DNA from: Thermohalobaculum sp039027855
GTDB taxonomy: Bacteria > Pseudomonadota > Alphaproteobacteria > Rhodobacterales > Rhodobacteraceae
Assembly (NCBI GenBank): GCA_039027855.1
Contig: JBCCJI010000012.1
Coordinates: 1 to 64,000 of the forward strand
Length of the DNA: 64,000 nucleotides
Direction: 5' to 3'
In this document: positions 55,445 to 64,000 of the stretch, one piece after another
Position numbering within the stretch: the stretch's first letter is position 1
Layout of the letters: each line of letters begins with the position of its first letter
Made by a program: the position numbers and the translations under genes
Notes under the pieces: model-generated
Told to the model about the DNA's origin: nothing
Databases searched by the model: none
What the model saw: the letters and a program-made list of their open reading frames with translations, nothing else

Positions 55445-58400
55445 CTAGAGCAGGGTGTCGGGCGTGGTACCGTAGAGAAGCCCGGTCTCGAGAGCGAGGT
55501 AGCCGACATCCTCATCGGCGTGCCGTGTCTCTCCGTCGCGCGATCGTTCTTCTTCGATGCGGATGTTGGCGCCACTGGCACTCCAGTCCCTGCCCTGGCG
55601 GACAGTCGCCGTATCCGACCCGTTGAAGGTCTGCATACCGGCGAAGAAGGCGGGCGTGTCGTCGAAAAGGTCGAGGAAGTCGAGGCTCTCCGATCTCTGG
55701 TCGATGCTCTCGCCGGTGCGCGCGGCGAGGATACCGTCGCTCCCCTCCTCGACCGCAATCCATGACAGGCTCTCGGCCGCATGATCGCCGTCGCCGGCTT
55801 CCTCCTCCTGCAGGCGGAAATCGAAGCCGTCGGCATCAACCTGTCTGAGGCGGGTCGTGACCGGATCCGCCTCGTTATCGCTGGTCACTTGTGCCAGCAC
55901 CACCGGCCCCGCGTCGAAGCTCACATCGAAGCTTTCGCGCGCCCAGGCGTCATCGGCGGTGACCGAGCCTGCGACGAGACTGCGCCCGTCGGCCAGCATG
56001 TGACTGCCCTCGGCCACGGCAAGCCAGCTGACGCTTTCGGTGATGTGGAAACCGTCGAGATAATCCCACTCGTCCATCTGTAATTCGAAGCCGTTGGCAT
56101 CGATCGAGCGGACGCGGAGGGTGAGCTGCTGCCCGCCATTGGACGTCGCGGGGCCAAGGACGACCGAGGCATTCTGGATCTCGGTCGCAAAGTCCACGCG
56201 GATCCAACTGTCGCGGTCTGGCTGGCTGAAGGTGACGACGCCGGCCTCACCGATCACGGCCGGCATCGGGTCCTCGCCCATACCGTGGCCGCCATCGCCC
56301 ATGCCGTGGCCGCCATCGCCCATGCCGTGGCCGCCATCGCCCATGCCGTGGCCGCCATCGCCCATATCGTGGCCGCCATCGTGCATGCCATCCCCGGTAC
56401 CGTCGTTGGGGGTGTCGGCGGTGTCATCGTCGTAGATCGTGCCGGTGGCCTCCAGCACGCCGGTAACGTTCTCGCCTGATACCCGCAGGATGAAGGTCTC
56501 GGTCTCCTCCACCAGCATGTCCGGATGCACCGAGACCACGACGGTCTTGGTCTGCTCGCCGGGGGCGAAGGCCAGCGTCCCGGTGGCGGTGTGATAGTCC
56601 CACGCGACGTCACTGCTGGTATCGGCGACCGCGGTCCCGTCGGCGGTGGCGTAGTCGAGCGTCAGCGCGGCGGCGGCCGGGGTCTCGAGCGCGACGGTGA
56701 AGGTGATGAAGCGGTGCCCGTCGTCATGGACATGGGTCGAACCGTCGTCATGCATATGATCCATGCCGGGATCAGCCTCGGTCACCGCGCCGCCGGTCAC
56801 GGTCACAAAGAACGGTGCTGCATCGTCATTGCCGCTGCCAGCGCCGGTGCCGCCGTCCCCATTGCCGCCATCACTCTCTCCGGTATCGGAGAGCGCGCCA
56901 ATCGGGGTGCCGGTGTAGTCCGGCTGGCTGTGGTAGGGCGCGCGGTCGACAAGGCCCGCCATCGCGACGCTCTTGCCGCTGAAGACGTTGCCGCTTGGAT
57001 AGGTGAAGCCGTCGATGACGCCCGCCAACCCCATGCGCCCCGCGATGTTGTCCTCCAGCTGATTGGCGCGCCACTCGAAATGCGAACTGTCCAGATCGGC
57101 GAAATCGACGCCGCGCAGCGTCAGGCTTTGCCCGGTCAGGGGGCTGTAGAAGCGCGCGCCCGCGGCCGTCTGCTCGACTTGGAAGTTCAAGCCGCCGTCG
57201 CCCCGCACGCTGAGATAGAAGAAGCTGAGTGTGTCGGTCGCCGGGTCGAAATCGACGATCTCCTGCAGACCCTCCTGATGCGAGCGAACATAGATCGTGT
57301 TCGGCCGGACCAGCCCGGTGCCATCCTCATACGCCAGCGCCGCGCTCAGGTCCTGCTGCAGATGGCTGTCGGCGATCGGCGCGAAGTTCTCGGGGTGGAG
57401 ATCAGCCAGAGACACGCCCTCCAACAGCAGTGACAGGCTGCCGTTGAACATGTGGAGCATCATGAAGCCGTCGGGGGTGTCGACCGGGATCTGGTTGTGG
57501 ATTGAGTTCGGCCCCAGATCGAGCACGTCGCGCGTTGGGTCGAAGCCCGTGACCACCGAAGCCTGACCGACGACATAGGTTTGACCGCCACCGATGAAGG
57601 GGCCTGCGTTCCCGCCGCCCGTGCCTCCGCCGCCCGTGCCACCACCCGTGCCGCCGCCAGTATCGCCGCCGCCCATGTCGCCATCGCCACCGGCGCCCAT
57701 GCCGCCATCGCCCATGTCACCGCCGTCACCGGTGCCCATGCCATCGCCAGCGCCATCGCCAGCGCCGCCATCAGCGCCATCGCCCGCGCCCGGGTCAGCC
57801 GCGTCGCCCCCGATGCCGAGTGTGGTATCGATCAGGCCGAGACCTGCGGCGGAACCGGTCCCTTGGAAGCCGACCTCGATGGTCTCACCCGCCGGGATGG
57901 AGGCCGTCCAGCTCGCGTTGCGGATCGTCAGCACGCCGTTCTCATGGCTGACGATCTCGGCATTCCAGATATTGGTGATCTCAGCCGTCGTGGCGATGCG
58001 GGCGGTCCAGCCCCCGCTGACCGCGCTGTCAGGCGTGAGACTGAAGCGCGCCACGAAGCCAGCCCCCCAGTCATCCAGCGAGAGCGCATAGCGGCCACCG
58101 TCGGCTGGCATCTCGCTGCCCTGATCGTCATCGTCGCCCGGCGGGTCGACGGGATCTGGATCGACGGGATCCGGGTCGATCGGATCGGGATCGATCGGAT
58201 CTTGATCGACCGGATCAGGGTCGACAGGATCGGGGTCAACGGGCAACGGATCGCTCCCGACCGCCTGACCATCGAGAAACGGCGCCAGCAGATCGGCCGC
58301 GTTCTGGCGCACCGTCGTCCAGTCATCGAGGACATAGCCCCCGGTGTCGCCGGAATTGGGGTTCCAGGACCACCAAGCAAAGCTTGGCCCGAACGCGCCA

Positions 58401-60106
58401 TCGGCGAGATCGGTCACCCCGTCGCCATCGAAATCGCCCGAGAGGTACGTCGTGATCGCATCGGCCCAGACAAGGTCCAGCGGGTTCTGCAGGCGTGAGC
58501 CGAACTCGCCCAGCAGCACCGGCGCGATCCCCTCCTCGAAGATGAACCCCCAATGCTCGCGGAACACGTCATAGAGGTCCGAGCCGTCGGTGAACCAGGG
58601 CTGCTGGAAGATCGAGGCCGGGTAGTCGTGGGGCGAGTAGACCAGCTTGTCGTCGGCGTTCAGCACCACCGGCCGATCACGCACGCCCTGCAGCTGGCCG
58701 CCCCACCAGTAATTGTTGCCCTGGTAGGTACCGATCCCTTCGACCACGATCAGCCAATCGGGCGCGATATCCAGCACCGCATTGCCTGCGGTCTCGGCCG
58801 CCGCGGCCCAATCGTCGCGCTGGCCGGTGCCCCAGGTGCCGAGATGCGGCTCGTTCAGAAGATCGGCGCCGATGATCGCGTCAGAGCCGCCATAGCGGTT
58901 GGCAAGAAGCTGCCAGGCATCGATCCAGTCGCTCTCGTCGTAGGGGCCCGCATACCAGATCCCCTCGGCTCCGTTGCCCTGGGTGATCCGGTGGGCATCG
59001 AGGATGATCTTGAGACCGATATCCTCGGCATAGGCGACGATGCGGTCAAAGATCTCGAGCGTCGTCAGCCCCTGCAGGCTGGGATCGCCCGCCACGCTGG
59101 TCGCCGGCAGGTCCTCCAGCACGTTCTGCACCGAGAATGGCAGGCGAATGGCGTTAAACCCTTCCGCCACCATCTGGTCCATCATCTCGGTCATGGGCCG
59201 GGCCCAGAGACCATGCGGCGCGCGCACGTCGTTCTCGGCGCCGAACCAGTTGACCGCACGGATCTGCACCGGGTTGCCCGCCGCATCGACGATCTGGTTG
59301 CCCGACGTCGACAGCGGGCCGTCGGGCAGCAGACCGCCGGTGGGCGCCGGCGTGGGATCGGGTGCCGGATCGGCCGGCGGGTCGGATGGCGCCTCAACAT
59401 CGCTGTCGGTGATGCGCCCCGTCGCGGTTCCATCACCGATCTCGGCCCCCTCGGCTGCAGTCAGCCTCAGGCGGAACTGCTCGGTCGGCTCGGCGAGATC
59501 ATCATCGTTCAACACGACCGTCACCGTGGTGGTCTGCGCGCCTGCGGGCAGCAAGACGGTCGACGTCACAGGAGCGAAATCAGCCCCGGGCGCGGCCGAA
59601 CCGCCCACGGTTTCATAGCTCACGGTGACCAGCTCTGAGGTCGGCTCGGAAAGGGTCACTTCGAAGCTGATCGCGCCGTCCTCCTCAGCCGCGACGGCGT
59701 CGGCGACGGAGACGGTCGGCAGCGCGGGATCGGGCTCGGGCGTGTCGCCCGGATCACCGGCACCGCCCATGTCGCCAGTGTCACCTGGATCGCCAAAATC
59801 GGCACCATTAATCGAGACCGGGTTGATCGCGGTCGTCGACCCGCTGCCCTGGAAGCCAAACCCGACGGTCGCCCCGGCCGCGACAACGGCGTTGTAGCCC
59901 GCGGCCTCCACCACATAGCGGTCGTCGTTGCGGGAGACGATCTCGGCGTTCCAGATGTTCACGATCTCGCCGGCGTAGTCGAAGGCGATCTGCCAGCCAG
60001 TCAGGGCCTGCGTGGCTGTGAGTGACAGATCGGCGACCAGTCCGGAGCCCCAGCTGTCGCGAACGGTCACGTCCAGATCGGCGGTGGCGGCGCTGAAGGC
60101 AGGCAT
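55445..60106 (-). CDS. Modular secreted GH5 glycosidase (cellulase type)
   Basis: A 1553-residue exoenzyme. Order: CBM2 (about 5-105), Calx-beta (about 128-238), GH5 catalytic domain (about 255-612) with acid/base Glu419 in LLNEPHLG and nucleophile Glu534 in LLGEFGSRL, a PDPVDP linker, a second CBM2 (about 666-760), a Gly/Asp linker, an unrecognised domain (about 839-1040), and a second Calx-beta (about 1100-1226). Then come a His/Gly/Met repeat and three H-type-lectin-like repeats to the end. CBM2 and GH5 suggest cellulose or a related beta-glucan. There is no Sec or Tat signal; the protein starts directly with CBM2, so type I secretion through a C-terminal signal is likely, although no RTX nonapeptides or transporter genes are present. 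AAGGA precedes the ATG. Confidence 0.93.
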   Translation of the reverse strand: MPAFSAATADLDVTVRDSWGSGLVADLSLTATQALTGWQIAFDYAGEIVNIWNAEIVSRNDDRYVVEAAGYNAVVAAGATVGFGFQGSGSTTAINPVSINGADFGDPGDTGDMGGAGDPGDTPEPDPALPTVSVADAVAAEEDGAISFEVTLSEPTSELVTVSYETVGGSAAPGADFAPVTSTVLLPAGAQTTTVTVVLNDDDLAEPTEQFRLRLTAAEGAEIGDGTATGRITDSDVEAPSDPPADPAPDPTPAPTGGLLPDGPLSTSGNQIVDAAGNPVQIRAVNWFGAENDVRAPHGLWARPMTEMMDQMVAEGFNAIRLPFSVQNVLEDLPATSVAGDPSLQGLTTLEIFDRIVAYAEDIGLKIILDAHRITQGNGAEGIWYAGPYDESDWIDAWQLLANRYGGSDAIIGADLLNEPHLGTWGTGQRDDWAAAAETAGNAVLDIAPDWLIVVEGIGTYQGNNYWWGGQLQGVRDRPVVLNADDKLVYSPHDYPASIFQQPWFTDGSDLYDVFREHWGFIFEEGIAPVLLGEFGSRLQNPLDLVWADAITTYLSGDFDGDGVTDLADGAFGPSFAWWSWNPNSGDTGGYVLDDWTTVRQNAADLLAPFLDGQAVGSDPLPVDPDPVDPDPVDQDPIDPDPIDPDPVDPDPVDPPGDDDDQGSEMPADGGRYALSLDDWGAGFVARFSLTPDSAVSGGWTARIATTAEITNIWNAEIVSHENGVLTIRNASWTASIPAGETIEVGFQGTGSAAGLGLIDTTLGIGGDAADPGAGDGADGGAGDGAGDGMGTGDGGDMGDGGMGAGGDGDMGGGDTGGGTGGGTGGGGTGGGNAGPFIGGGQTYVVGQASVVTGFDPTRDVLDLGPNSIHNQIPVDTPDGFMMLHMFNGSLSLLLEGVSLADLHPENFAPIADSHLQQDLSAALAYEDGTGLVRPNTIYVRSHQEGLQEIVDFDPATDTLSFFYLSVRGDGGLNFQVEQTAAGARFYSPLTGQSLTLRGVDFADLDSSHFEWRANQLEDNIAGRMGLAGVIDGFTYPSGNVFSGKSVAMAGLVDRAPYHSQPDYTGTPIGALSDTGESDGGNGDGGTGAGSGNDDAAPFFVTVTGGAVTEADPGMDHMHDDGSTHVHDDGHRFITFTVALETPAAAALTLDYATADGTAVADTSSDVAWDYHTATGTLAFAPGEQTKTVVVSVHPDMLVEETETFILRVSGENVTGVLEATGTIYDDDTADTPNDGTGDGMHDGGHDMGDGGHGMGDGGHGMGDGGHGMGDGGHGMGEDPMPAVIGEAGVVTFSQPDRDSWIRVDFATEIQNASVVLGPATSNGGQQLTLRVRSIDANGFELQMDEWDYLDGFHITESVSWLAVAEGSHMLADGRSLVAGSVTADDAWARESFDVSFDAGPVVLAQVTSDNEADPVTTRLRQVDADGFDFRLQEEEAGDGDHAAESLSWIAVEEGSDGILAARTGESIDQRSESLDFLDLFDDTPAFFAGMQTFNGSDTATVRQGRDWSASGANIRIEEERSRDGETRHADEDVGYLALETGLLYGTTPDTLL
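56283..56390 (-). repeat. 21-bp tandem repeat encoding HGMGDGG
   Basis: Five consecutive 21-base units start at 56283, 56304, 56325, 56346 and 56367. The first four are identical or nearly so and encode HGMGDGG; the last ones vary (HDMGDGG, MHDGG). The array links the second Calx-beta domain to the lectin-like repeats. A separate His-rich stretch (DHMHDDGSTHVHDDGH) lies about 140 residues earlier in the same protein. Confidence 0.92.
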
Positions 60107-60504
60107 GGCAAGTCCTTTTCACGGCATAACGACAGGTTTGGCCGCCATGGCCAAAAACCTGCTGTCGATCGGGTGCGGAACGGAAGAAACCAGCGGTAAG
60201 TAAACTACAACTTCAGCGTGCATACTTTGCCGCTGCTTCGCCTTTAAAGCTTATATTCAGAGGATTGAAGACAAGACAATAGTATTATTGGGATTAAGAC
60301 GCTCACGTCGATGGCGTCCGACCCCACGCCTCTGGTCACCGAAAACGTCGCCCGCGCGACGCGAGGATCACCAGCTATCAACATGTTATGATGGGCATTT
60401 GTTGGATCCGACCACGCGCGTGGCCCACACTACCGACCCGCGACCGGCGCCGAAAAACTGGCAGCCCGGCATCGCGCGCCACGCCGCAGGACGAGGACAC
60501 GACA
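60107..60504. promoter_or_regulatory. Divergent intergenic region (GH5 / DUF3179 genes)
   Basis: A 398-base gap, clearly AT-richer than its surroundings around 60195-60300, as expected for promoters in both directions. An imperfect inverted repeat at 60133-60161 (CAGGTTT-GGCC with GGCC-AAAAACCTG) lies 27 bases upstream of the GH5 start and could be an operator or a leader hairpin. The rest up to 60504 is GC-rich with no recognised gene. Confidence 0.45.
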
Positions 60505-61890
60505 ATGCGCGCTTATCTCCGCCGTTCCGGCCGCCTGCCGCTTAGCGCGGCCCTGATCGCCCTGACAATCGGCTGGGCCGGCCCTCTCGCTGCCGAGGAG
60601 ACGAGGGCGCTGCCCGCCCATGTGATCGAGCGTTTCGGCGAGCCGCCGGCAAGCCCTTTCGGCCCGCTTGATACAGCGCTGAGCGCGGCGCTGCATACCG
60701 CCTTCGTCGAGACCATGGCGCAGGCAGCCTGGGGTCCACCGCAAAACGAGGCGCTGGAGGTTATCGCTGCCTCAGGCGATCCGCGGGTGGTCTGGGCCAT
60801 CGCCGACATGATGCGCTTTACCTGGCAGCAGCATTTTGACAACGCGCTCGCCGAGACCGCGGCCGACTTGCTTGGGATCGAGCTCACCCGGCAGCAGGGC
60901 TGGGGCGCGATCACCGATCACCTGATCGCCTGGGATATCCCCGCCTATCCCGGCTACCTCGAGACCAAGCGCGGCATCTTCACGAACTTCGTGCCCGGTT
61001 GGGACCGCCTGTTCGTCGAGGGCGAGATCGACTGGCGGCTCGTGTCCTGGGGCGGCGTGCTGATCGATGACCGCGCCTATGACACCACCGACAAGATCTG
61101 CAACTGCATTCCCGCCGCCGACAATCCCAAGGTGTCGAGCGCGGAAGACGCCACCTGGCTGAAGGACGAGGACATCGTCTTCGGCGTCGAGGTGGGCGGC
61201 GAGTACCGTGCCTATCCGCGCCGCATCATGGAGGTGCGCGAGATGGTGAACGACACGCTCGGCGGGCGCGATCTCGGCATTCCCTACTGCACGCTCTGCG
61301 GCGCGGCGCAGGCCTATTTCACCGACCGTCTGCCCGAGGGTGTGGAGCGCCCGGTGCTCCGCACATCGGGCCTGCTGATCCGCTCGAACAAGGTGATGTA
61401 CGACATCAACAGTCACTCGGTGTTCGACACCTTTCTGGGCAAGGCGGTGACAGGACCGCTGGCCGAGCGTGGGATCACGCTGAAGCAGGCGAGCGTGGTC
61501 ACCACCGACTGGGGCACCTGGAAGCGTGCGCATCCCGAGACGACAGTGCTGGTCGAGGCGCTGGCACTTGGGCGCGATTTCGATTTCCGCAATGGGCGCG
61601 ACGCGGATGGCCCGATCTTTCCCGTCGGCGATGTCGATCCTCGCCTGCCGGTGCATGAGGACGTGATCGGCGTGCTGACCGCATCGGGAGAGCCGGTCGC
61701 CTTCCAGCGCAGCACTGCCTTTGCCGCCCTGAAAGCCGGGGCCGAGGTCGGCTATCAGAACGTCCGGCTGGAACTCGATGCCGGGGGCATCAGGGCGGTC
61801 GACCGCGACGGCGGCGATCTCGGCAGCCACCAGGCTTTCTGGTTCGCCTGGTCGCAATTCCATCCGGGCACCACACTGATCACCCGCTGA
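60505..61890 (+). CDS. Secreted DUF3179 domain protein
   Basis: A 461-residue exported protein with a signal peptide (LPLSAALIALTIGWAGPLAAEE) and a C-terminal DUF3179 domain. Its marks are DIVFGVEVGGEYRAYPRRIMEV, GIPYCTLCGAAQAYFTDRL with a CxxC pair, and HQAFWFAWSQFHPGTTL at the end. A second Cys pair lies in KICNCIP. The function of the family is unknown; the CxxC suggests metal or disulfide chemistry. GAGGA stands before the ATG at 60505; the ORF continues 39 codons upstream in sequence that would spoil the signal peptide. Confidence 0.88.
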   Translation: MRAYLRRSGRLPLSAALIALTIGWAGPLAAEETRALPAHVIERFGEPPASPFGPLDTALSAALHTAFVETMAQAAWGPPQNEALEVIAASGDPRVVWAIADMMRFTWQQHFDNALAETAADLLGIELTRQQGWGAITDHLIAWDIPAYPGYLETKRGIFTNFVPGWDRLFVEGEIDWRLVSWGGVLIDDRAYDTTDKICNCIPAADNPKVSSAEDATWLKDEDIVFGVEVGGEYRAYPRRIMEVREMVNDTLGGRDLGIPYCTLCGAAQAYFTDRLPEGVERPVLRTSGLLIRSNKVMYDINSHSVFDTFLGKAVTGPLAERGITLKQASVVTTDWGTWKRAHPETTVLVEALALGRDFDFRNGRDADGPIFPVGDVDPRLPVHEDVIGVLTASGEPVAFQRSTAFAALKAGAEVGYQNVRLELDAGGIRAVDRDGGDLGSHQAFWFAWSQFHPGTTLITR

Positions 61891-61968
61891 CCACCGGCGC
61901 CGTGAGGGTGAGCGAGCGTATTGACCATGCGCTTCGGGGCACGCTCGGCACTCGCCTGACCCACGCTC

Positions 61969-62343
61969 TCACGAGCTTGGACAGCGCGTCAGCGGACCGT
62001 TGGACACGATGAGATCCCAGCGGATCGTGAGTTCATCGCCGGCGAGGTTCAGGCGCAGGTAGTAGTCCCTCACACCGTCCTCGCCGCACTGGGCGAAGGC
62101 GCCGGTGAAGATCTCGTCTTCACGCTCTTGGATGGGGAACCAGTTGAGGCGGCACCAGATCTTGCCCCGCTTCAGCCATTGCGCGCCGATCTGGAAGGGC
62201 TCGGCCTTGATCGTCAAGCCTGGGCCGAGTGGCTCACGGGCGCATTGCTGCGCCGTGCCCCAGGTCCCGTAGAGCGCCGATCGCTCATCGGCGGCGGCGG
62301 GTGTGGCGAGAGCGAAGAGGGCGATGATCATGGCGCGGCGCAT
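61969..62343 (-). CDS. Small secreted protein of unknown function
   Basis: A 124-residue protein with a clear signal peptide (MIIALFALATPAAADE) and a mature part of about 105 residues with four Cys (QQCARE, IWCRLNW, QCGEDG, TRCPSS), probably two disulfides. The GTWGTAQQC start and the beta-rich body resemble small periplasmic lipocalin-like proteins, but I cannot name a family. An in-frame ATG at 62331 is an alternative start. It converges with the DUF3179 gene. Confidence 0.7.
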   Translation of the reverse strand: MRRAMIIALFALATPAAADERSALYGTWGTAQQCAREPLGPGLTIKAEPFQIGAQWLKRGKIWCRLNWFPIQEREDEIFTGAFAQCGEDGVRDYYLRLNLAGDELTIRWDLIVSNGPLTRCPSS

Positions 62344-62505
62344 GCCACATAGATCGCGCCCGTCGAGCCGGAAAACCAGTCACGTCTGGTTGACCTGATA
62401 TCAAGGCTGCCCTTCCGACGTTGGCCATGGCGGGGGCCATGGCGGGAGCTATGCCACCGGCCATATCGGGGGCGCGGTCCGCGAATGCCGACCGCGCCCA
62501 GCCCC

Positions 62506-64000
62506 TCAGAAATCGATGTCGATATCCGCGGTCTCCTCGCTGCCGAGCGCAAGCTCTTGCGCCGCGGCGAGCTGGCCGAAATCGAACAACGTCATCGAAA
62601 AGCCGGACTGGCCCCAGGTCTCGGGATGCTCGGGCATGTAGACGAGGATGCTGCCGCATTGCGCGGTCCCCGCGATTAGCTCGGGCGCCACGGCGGGCAG
62701 TCCCATGGCCCAGCTCATGCCGTCACGGCGCATCATCAACGCCTGCGCCTCCAGCCCCTCGCCCGGGGCGAGCTGTTTCATGGTGCTGATGTCATTGCCG
62801 CCGCCAAAGTCCTGGCCGCAGCGCTCTGGCAGCGTTTCCCGCCCCCAAACGCGAAGACCCATCATCGGGTCCTCGAAATCGGCGTCACCATACTTCCGCG
62901 TCAGCCCGCCCGAGATCTGGTCGTAGGGCAGCCGTCCCTCCGCCAGCACGATCCGGCGCATCAGCGCGATCACAGCGCCGTCCGGGCGATAGCTGGCCAG
63001 CGTGATGGTCTCTGCCCCGTCGCGGGTGACATAGAGCCGGCGATAGCCGAGGGCATTGATCTCCGATGGCGGGGTGGCGGTCTCGAAGGCCGCTATGATC
63101 CCGCCGCGTTCGCGGATCAGGCGATCGGCCTCGGCCATGGTCTGCCCGGTCCGCAGACCGAGCACATCGCGTTCGGAAAGCTCGATCTCAAGACCGGCGA
63201 GCTCGGGCCACGCTGCGGGTTGCTGCGATCCGGGTGTCGGCGCGCCTGAAATCCCGAGATCACCGAGCAGCGCCGCCATGGCATCGCCGGCAGCACCCGC
63301 GCCCGCAGCCAGCGCTTCGGCCTCGGCCTGCGCAGCCGCAAGGGCTTCGGTCTCGCGACGCTCACGCTCGGCCGCGCGCGCAGCCTCGGCCTCCAGCCGC
63401 CGCGCCTCCGCTTCCAGGGCACGCTGGTCGACAAAGGGCGTCTCCTCCAACGGCGCGCCAAGACGACCGTCAACGCCGATCATCCGGGTCGCGCGGGCCG
63501 TGGCCTCGATCACGAAGGTCTCGACGGTCTCCATGCGACCGGTCGAGCGGTCAGGTCTCTGGAAGGGATACAGCGTCATGCCATCCACCTCGAACTCGAC
63601 CCGGACGCCCTCGCCGCGCGGCAGCCTGCTTTCCACCAACGCATCGGCGATCGTCAGCATCCCCCAATGCCGCTCGCAGCTGCGATTGAGGTTCTGCACC
63701 GCAGTGCGATCGACCATGGTCATCACCCGACGCGCTACCCGCTCGACCCCGTTGTCGCGGTTCTGCAACTGCTGGATCTGCTGGATCTCCGCGGCACCGA
63801 TCGCGACCGCCTGCGCGGCCGGTCCTTCGCCGGCGTAATTGGCATAATCCTGGAACAGGTCGCAGCGCTCGTAGCGTTGATCGCCCCGGCGCTCGACGGC
63901 GAACACCGAGCCGAGCGCATCGGCGCGGGCGGTCAGATAGCTGGCAAGGCGGGGAAGAAAGCTCTCGGCATGAAGCTGCCGGATCGACGGCCCGCCATCA
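62506..64000 (-). CDS. Large protein of unknown function, 5' end outside the window
   Basis: The frame is open without a stop from 62506 through the right edge, giving at least 498 residues; a GTG at 63906 is therefore probably internal. Readable sequence starts GGPSIRQLHAESFLPRLASYL and continues with a domain rich in Gln/Asn (EIQQIQQLQNRDNG), then a beta-containing part. An Ala/Glu coiled coil follows (ALEAEARRLEAEAARAAERE), and finally a domain with repeated beta hairpins ending in DIDIDF. I recognise no family. Cys residues and the mixed composition are compatible with a periplasmic protein, but the signal region is missing. Confidence 0.75.
   Translation of the reverse strand, partial: DGGPSIRQLHAESFLPRLASYLTARADALGSVFAVERRGDQRYERCDLFQDYANYAGEGPAAQAVAIGAAEIQQIQQLQNRDNGVERVARRVMTMVDRTAVQNLNRSCERHWGMLTIADALVESRLPRGEGVRVEFEVDGMTLYPFQRPDRSTGRMETVETFVIEATARATRMIGVDGRLGAPLEETPFVDQRALEAEARRLEAEAARAAERERRETEALAAAQAEAEALAAGAGAAGDAMAALLGDLGISGAPTPGSQQPAAWPELAGLEIELSERDVLGLRTGQTMAEADRLIRERGGIIAAFETATPPSEINALGYRRLYVTRDGAETITLASYRPDGAVIALMRRIVLAEGRLPYDQISGGLTRKYGDADFEDPMMGLRVWGRETLPERCGQDFGGGNDISTMKQLAPGEGLEAQALMMRRDGMSWAMGLPAVAPELIAGTAQCGSILVYMPEHPETWGQSGFSMTLFDFGQLAAAQELALGSEETADIDIDF

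Noticed and set aside
58553..59638. 361-codon plus-strand ORF opposite the GH5 domain
   Set aside because: The minus strand encodes intact GH5 catalytic motifs here; the plus frame is a compositional shadow.

Overview
The window is a high-GC chromosomal segment from an alphaproteobacterium. The pqqBCDE order, the DUF4389 and DUF3179 proteins, the NosP/NahK-type signalling genes and the large exoenzyme with no Sec signal all point that way. Rhodobacterales is my best guess, but no rRNA or ribosomal-protein marker is present to fix the family. The window has about 41 protein genes, one tRNA (Gly, anticodon TCC) and one broken insertion sequence. No CRISPR array, phage or replication origin is visible.

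Left part (1-17.9 kb): a frameshifted IS5-type transposase remnant abuts a five-gene minus-strand operon. In order of transcription it encodes an OmpA-type protein, a TpsB outer-membrane transporter, a 3363-residue TpsA exoprotein, a TPR-CHAT protease with a lipoprotein signal, and a transmembrane Ser/Thr kinase with a DUF4384 tail. tpsA and the CHAT gene overlap by 4 bases. This is the most unusual locus of the window: it looks like a two-partner-secretion system with its own caspase-like protease and kinase.

18-30 kb (plus strand): an M15 peptidase, a lipoprotein, a DHH phosphoesterase, an ectoine-hydrolase-like M24 enzyme, then the tightly overlapping set DUF4129-DUF4350-MoxR-DUF58-SpoIIM-RDD and a polytopic membrane protein. 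A 32-bp tandem repeat lies between the DHH gene and the M24 gene.

30-45 kb: a response regulator, a FIST-domain sensor and a hybrid histidine kinase form one minus-strand operon. They resemble the NosP/NahK/AgmR proteins that lie beside PQQ-alcohol oxidation genes in pseudomonads. After a CoxG-type protein with a repetitive tail, a GST and a DUF4389 protein comes a second minus-strand operon: PQQ sugar/sorbosone dehydrogenase, cytochrome c, pqqB, pqqC, pqqD, pqqE. I find no pqqA. A ClpB-like AAA+ protein and tRNA-Gly follow.

45-55 kb: two M20 hydrolases, a 3-hydroxyisobutyrate-dehydrogenase-like enzyme and an aldehyde dehydrogenase (plus strand) converge on a complete peptide-type ABC transporter (minus strand). 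This looks like uptake and stepwise breakdown of an N-acylated or peptide-like compound.

55-64 kb: a 1553-residue modular GH5 glycosidase (two CBM2, two Calx-beta, three H-type-lectin-like repeats) without a Sec signal and followed by a strong hairpin, a DUF3179 protein, a small secreted protein, and a large unknown protein whose 5' end runs off the window.
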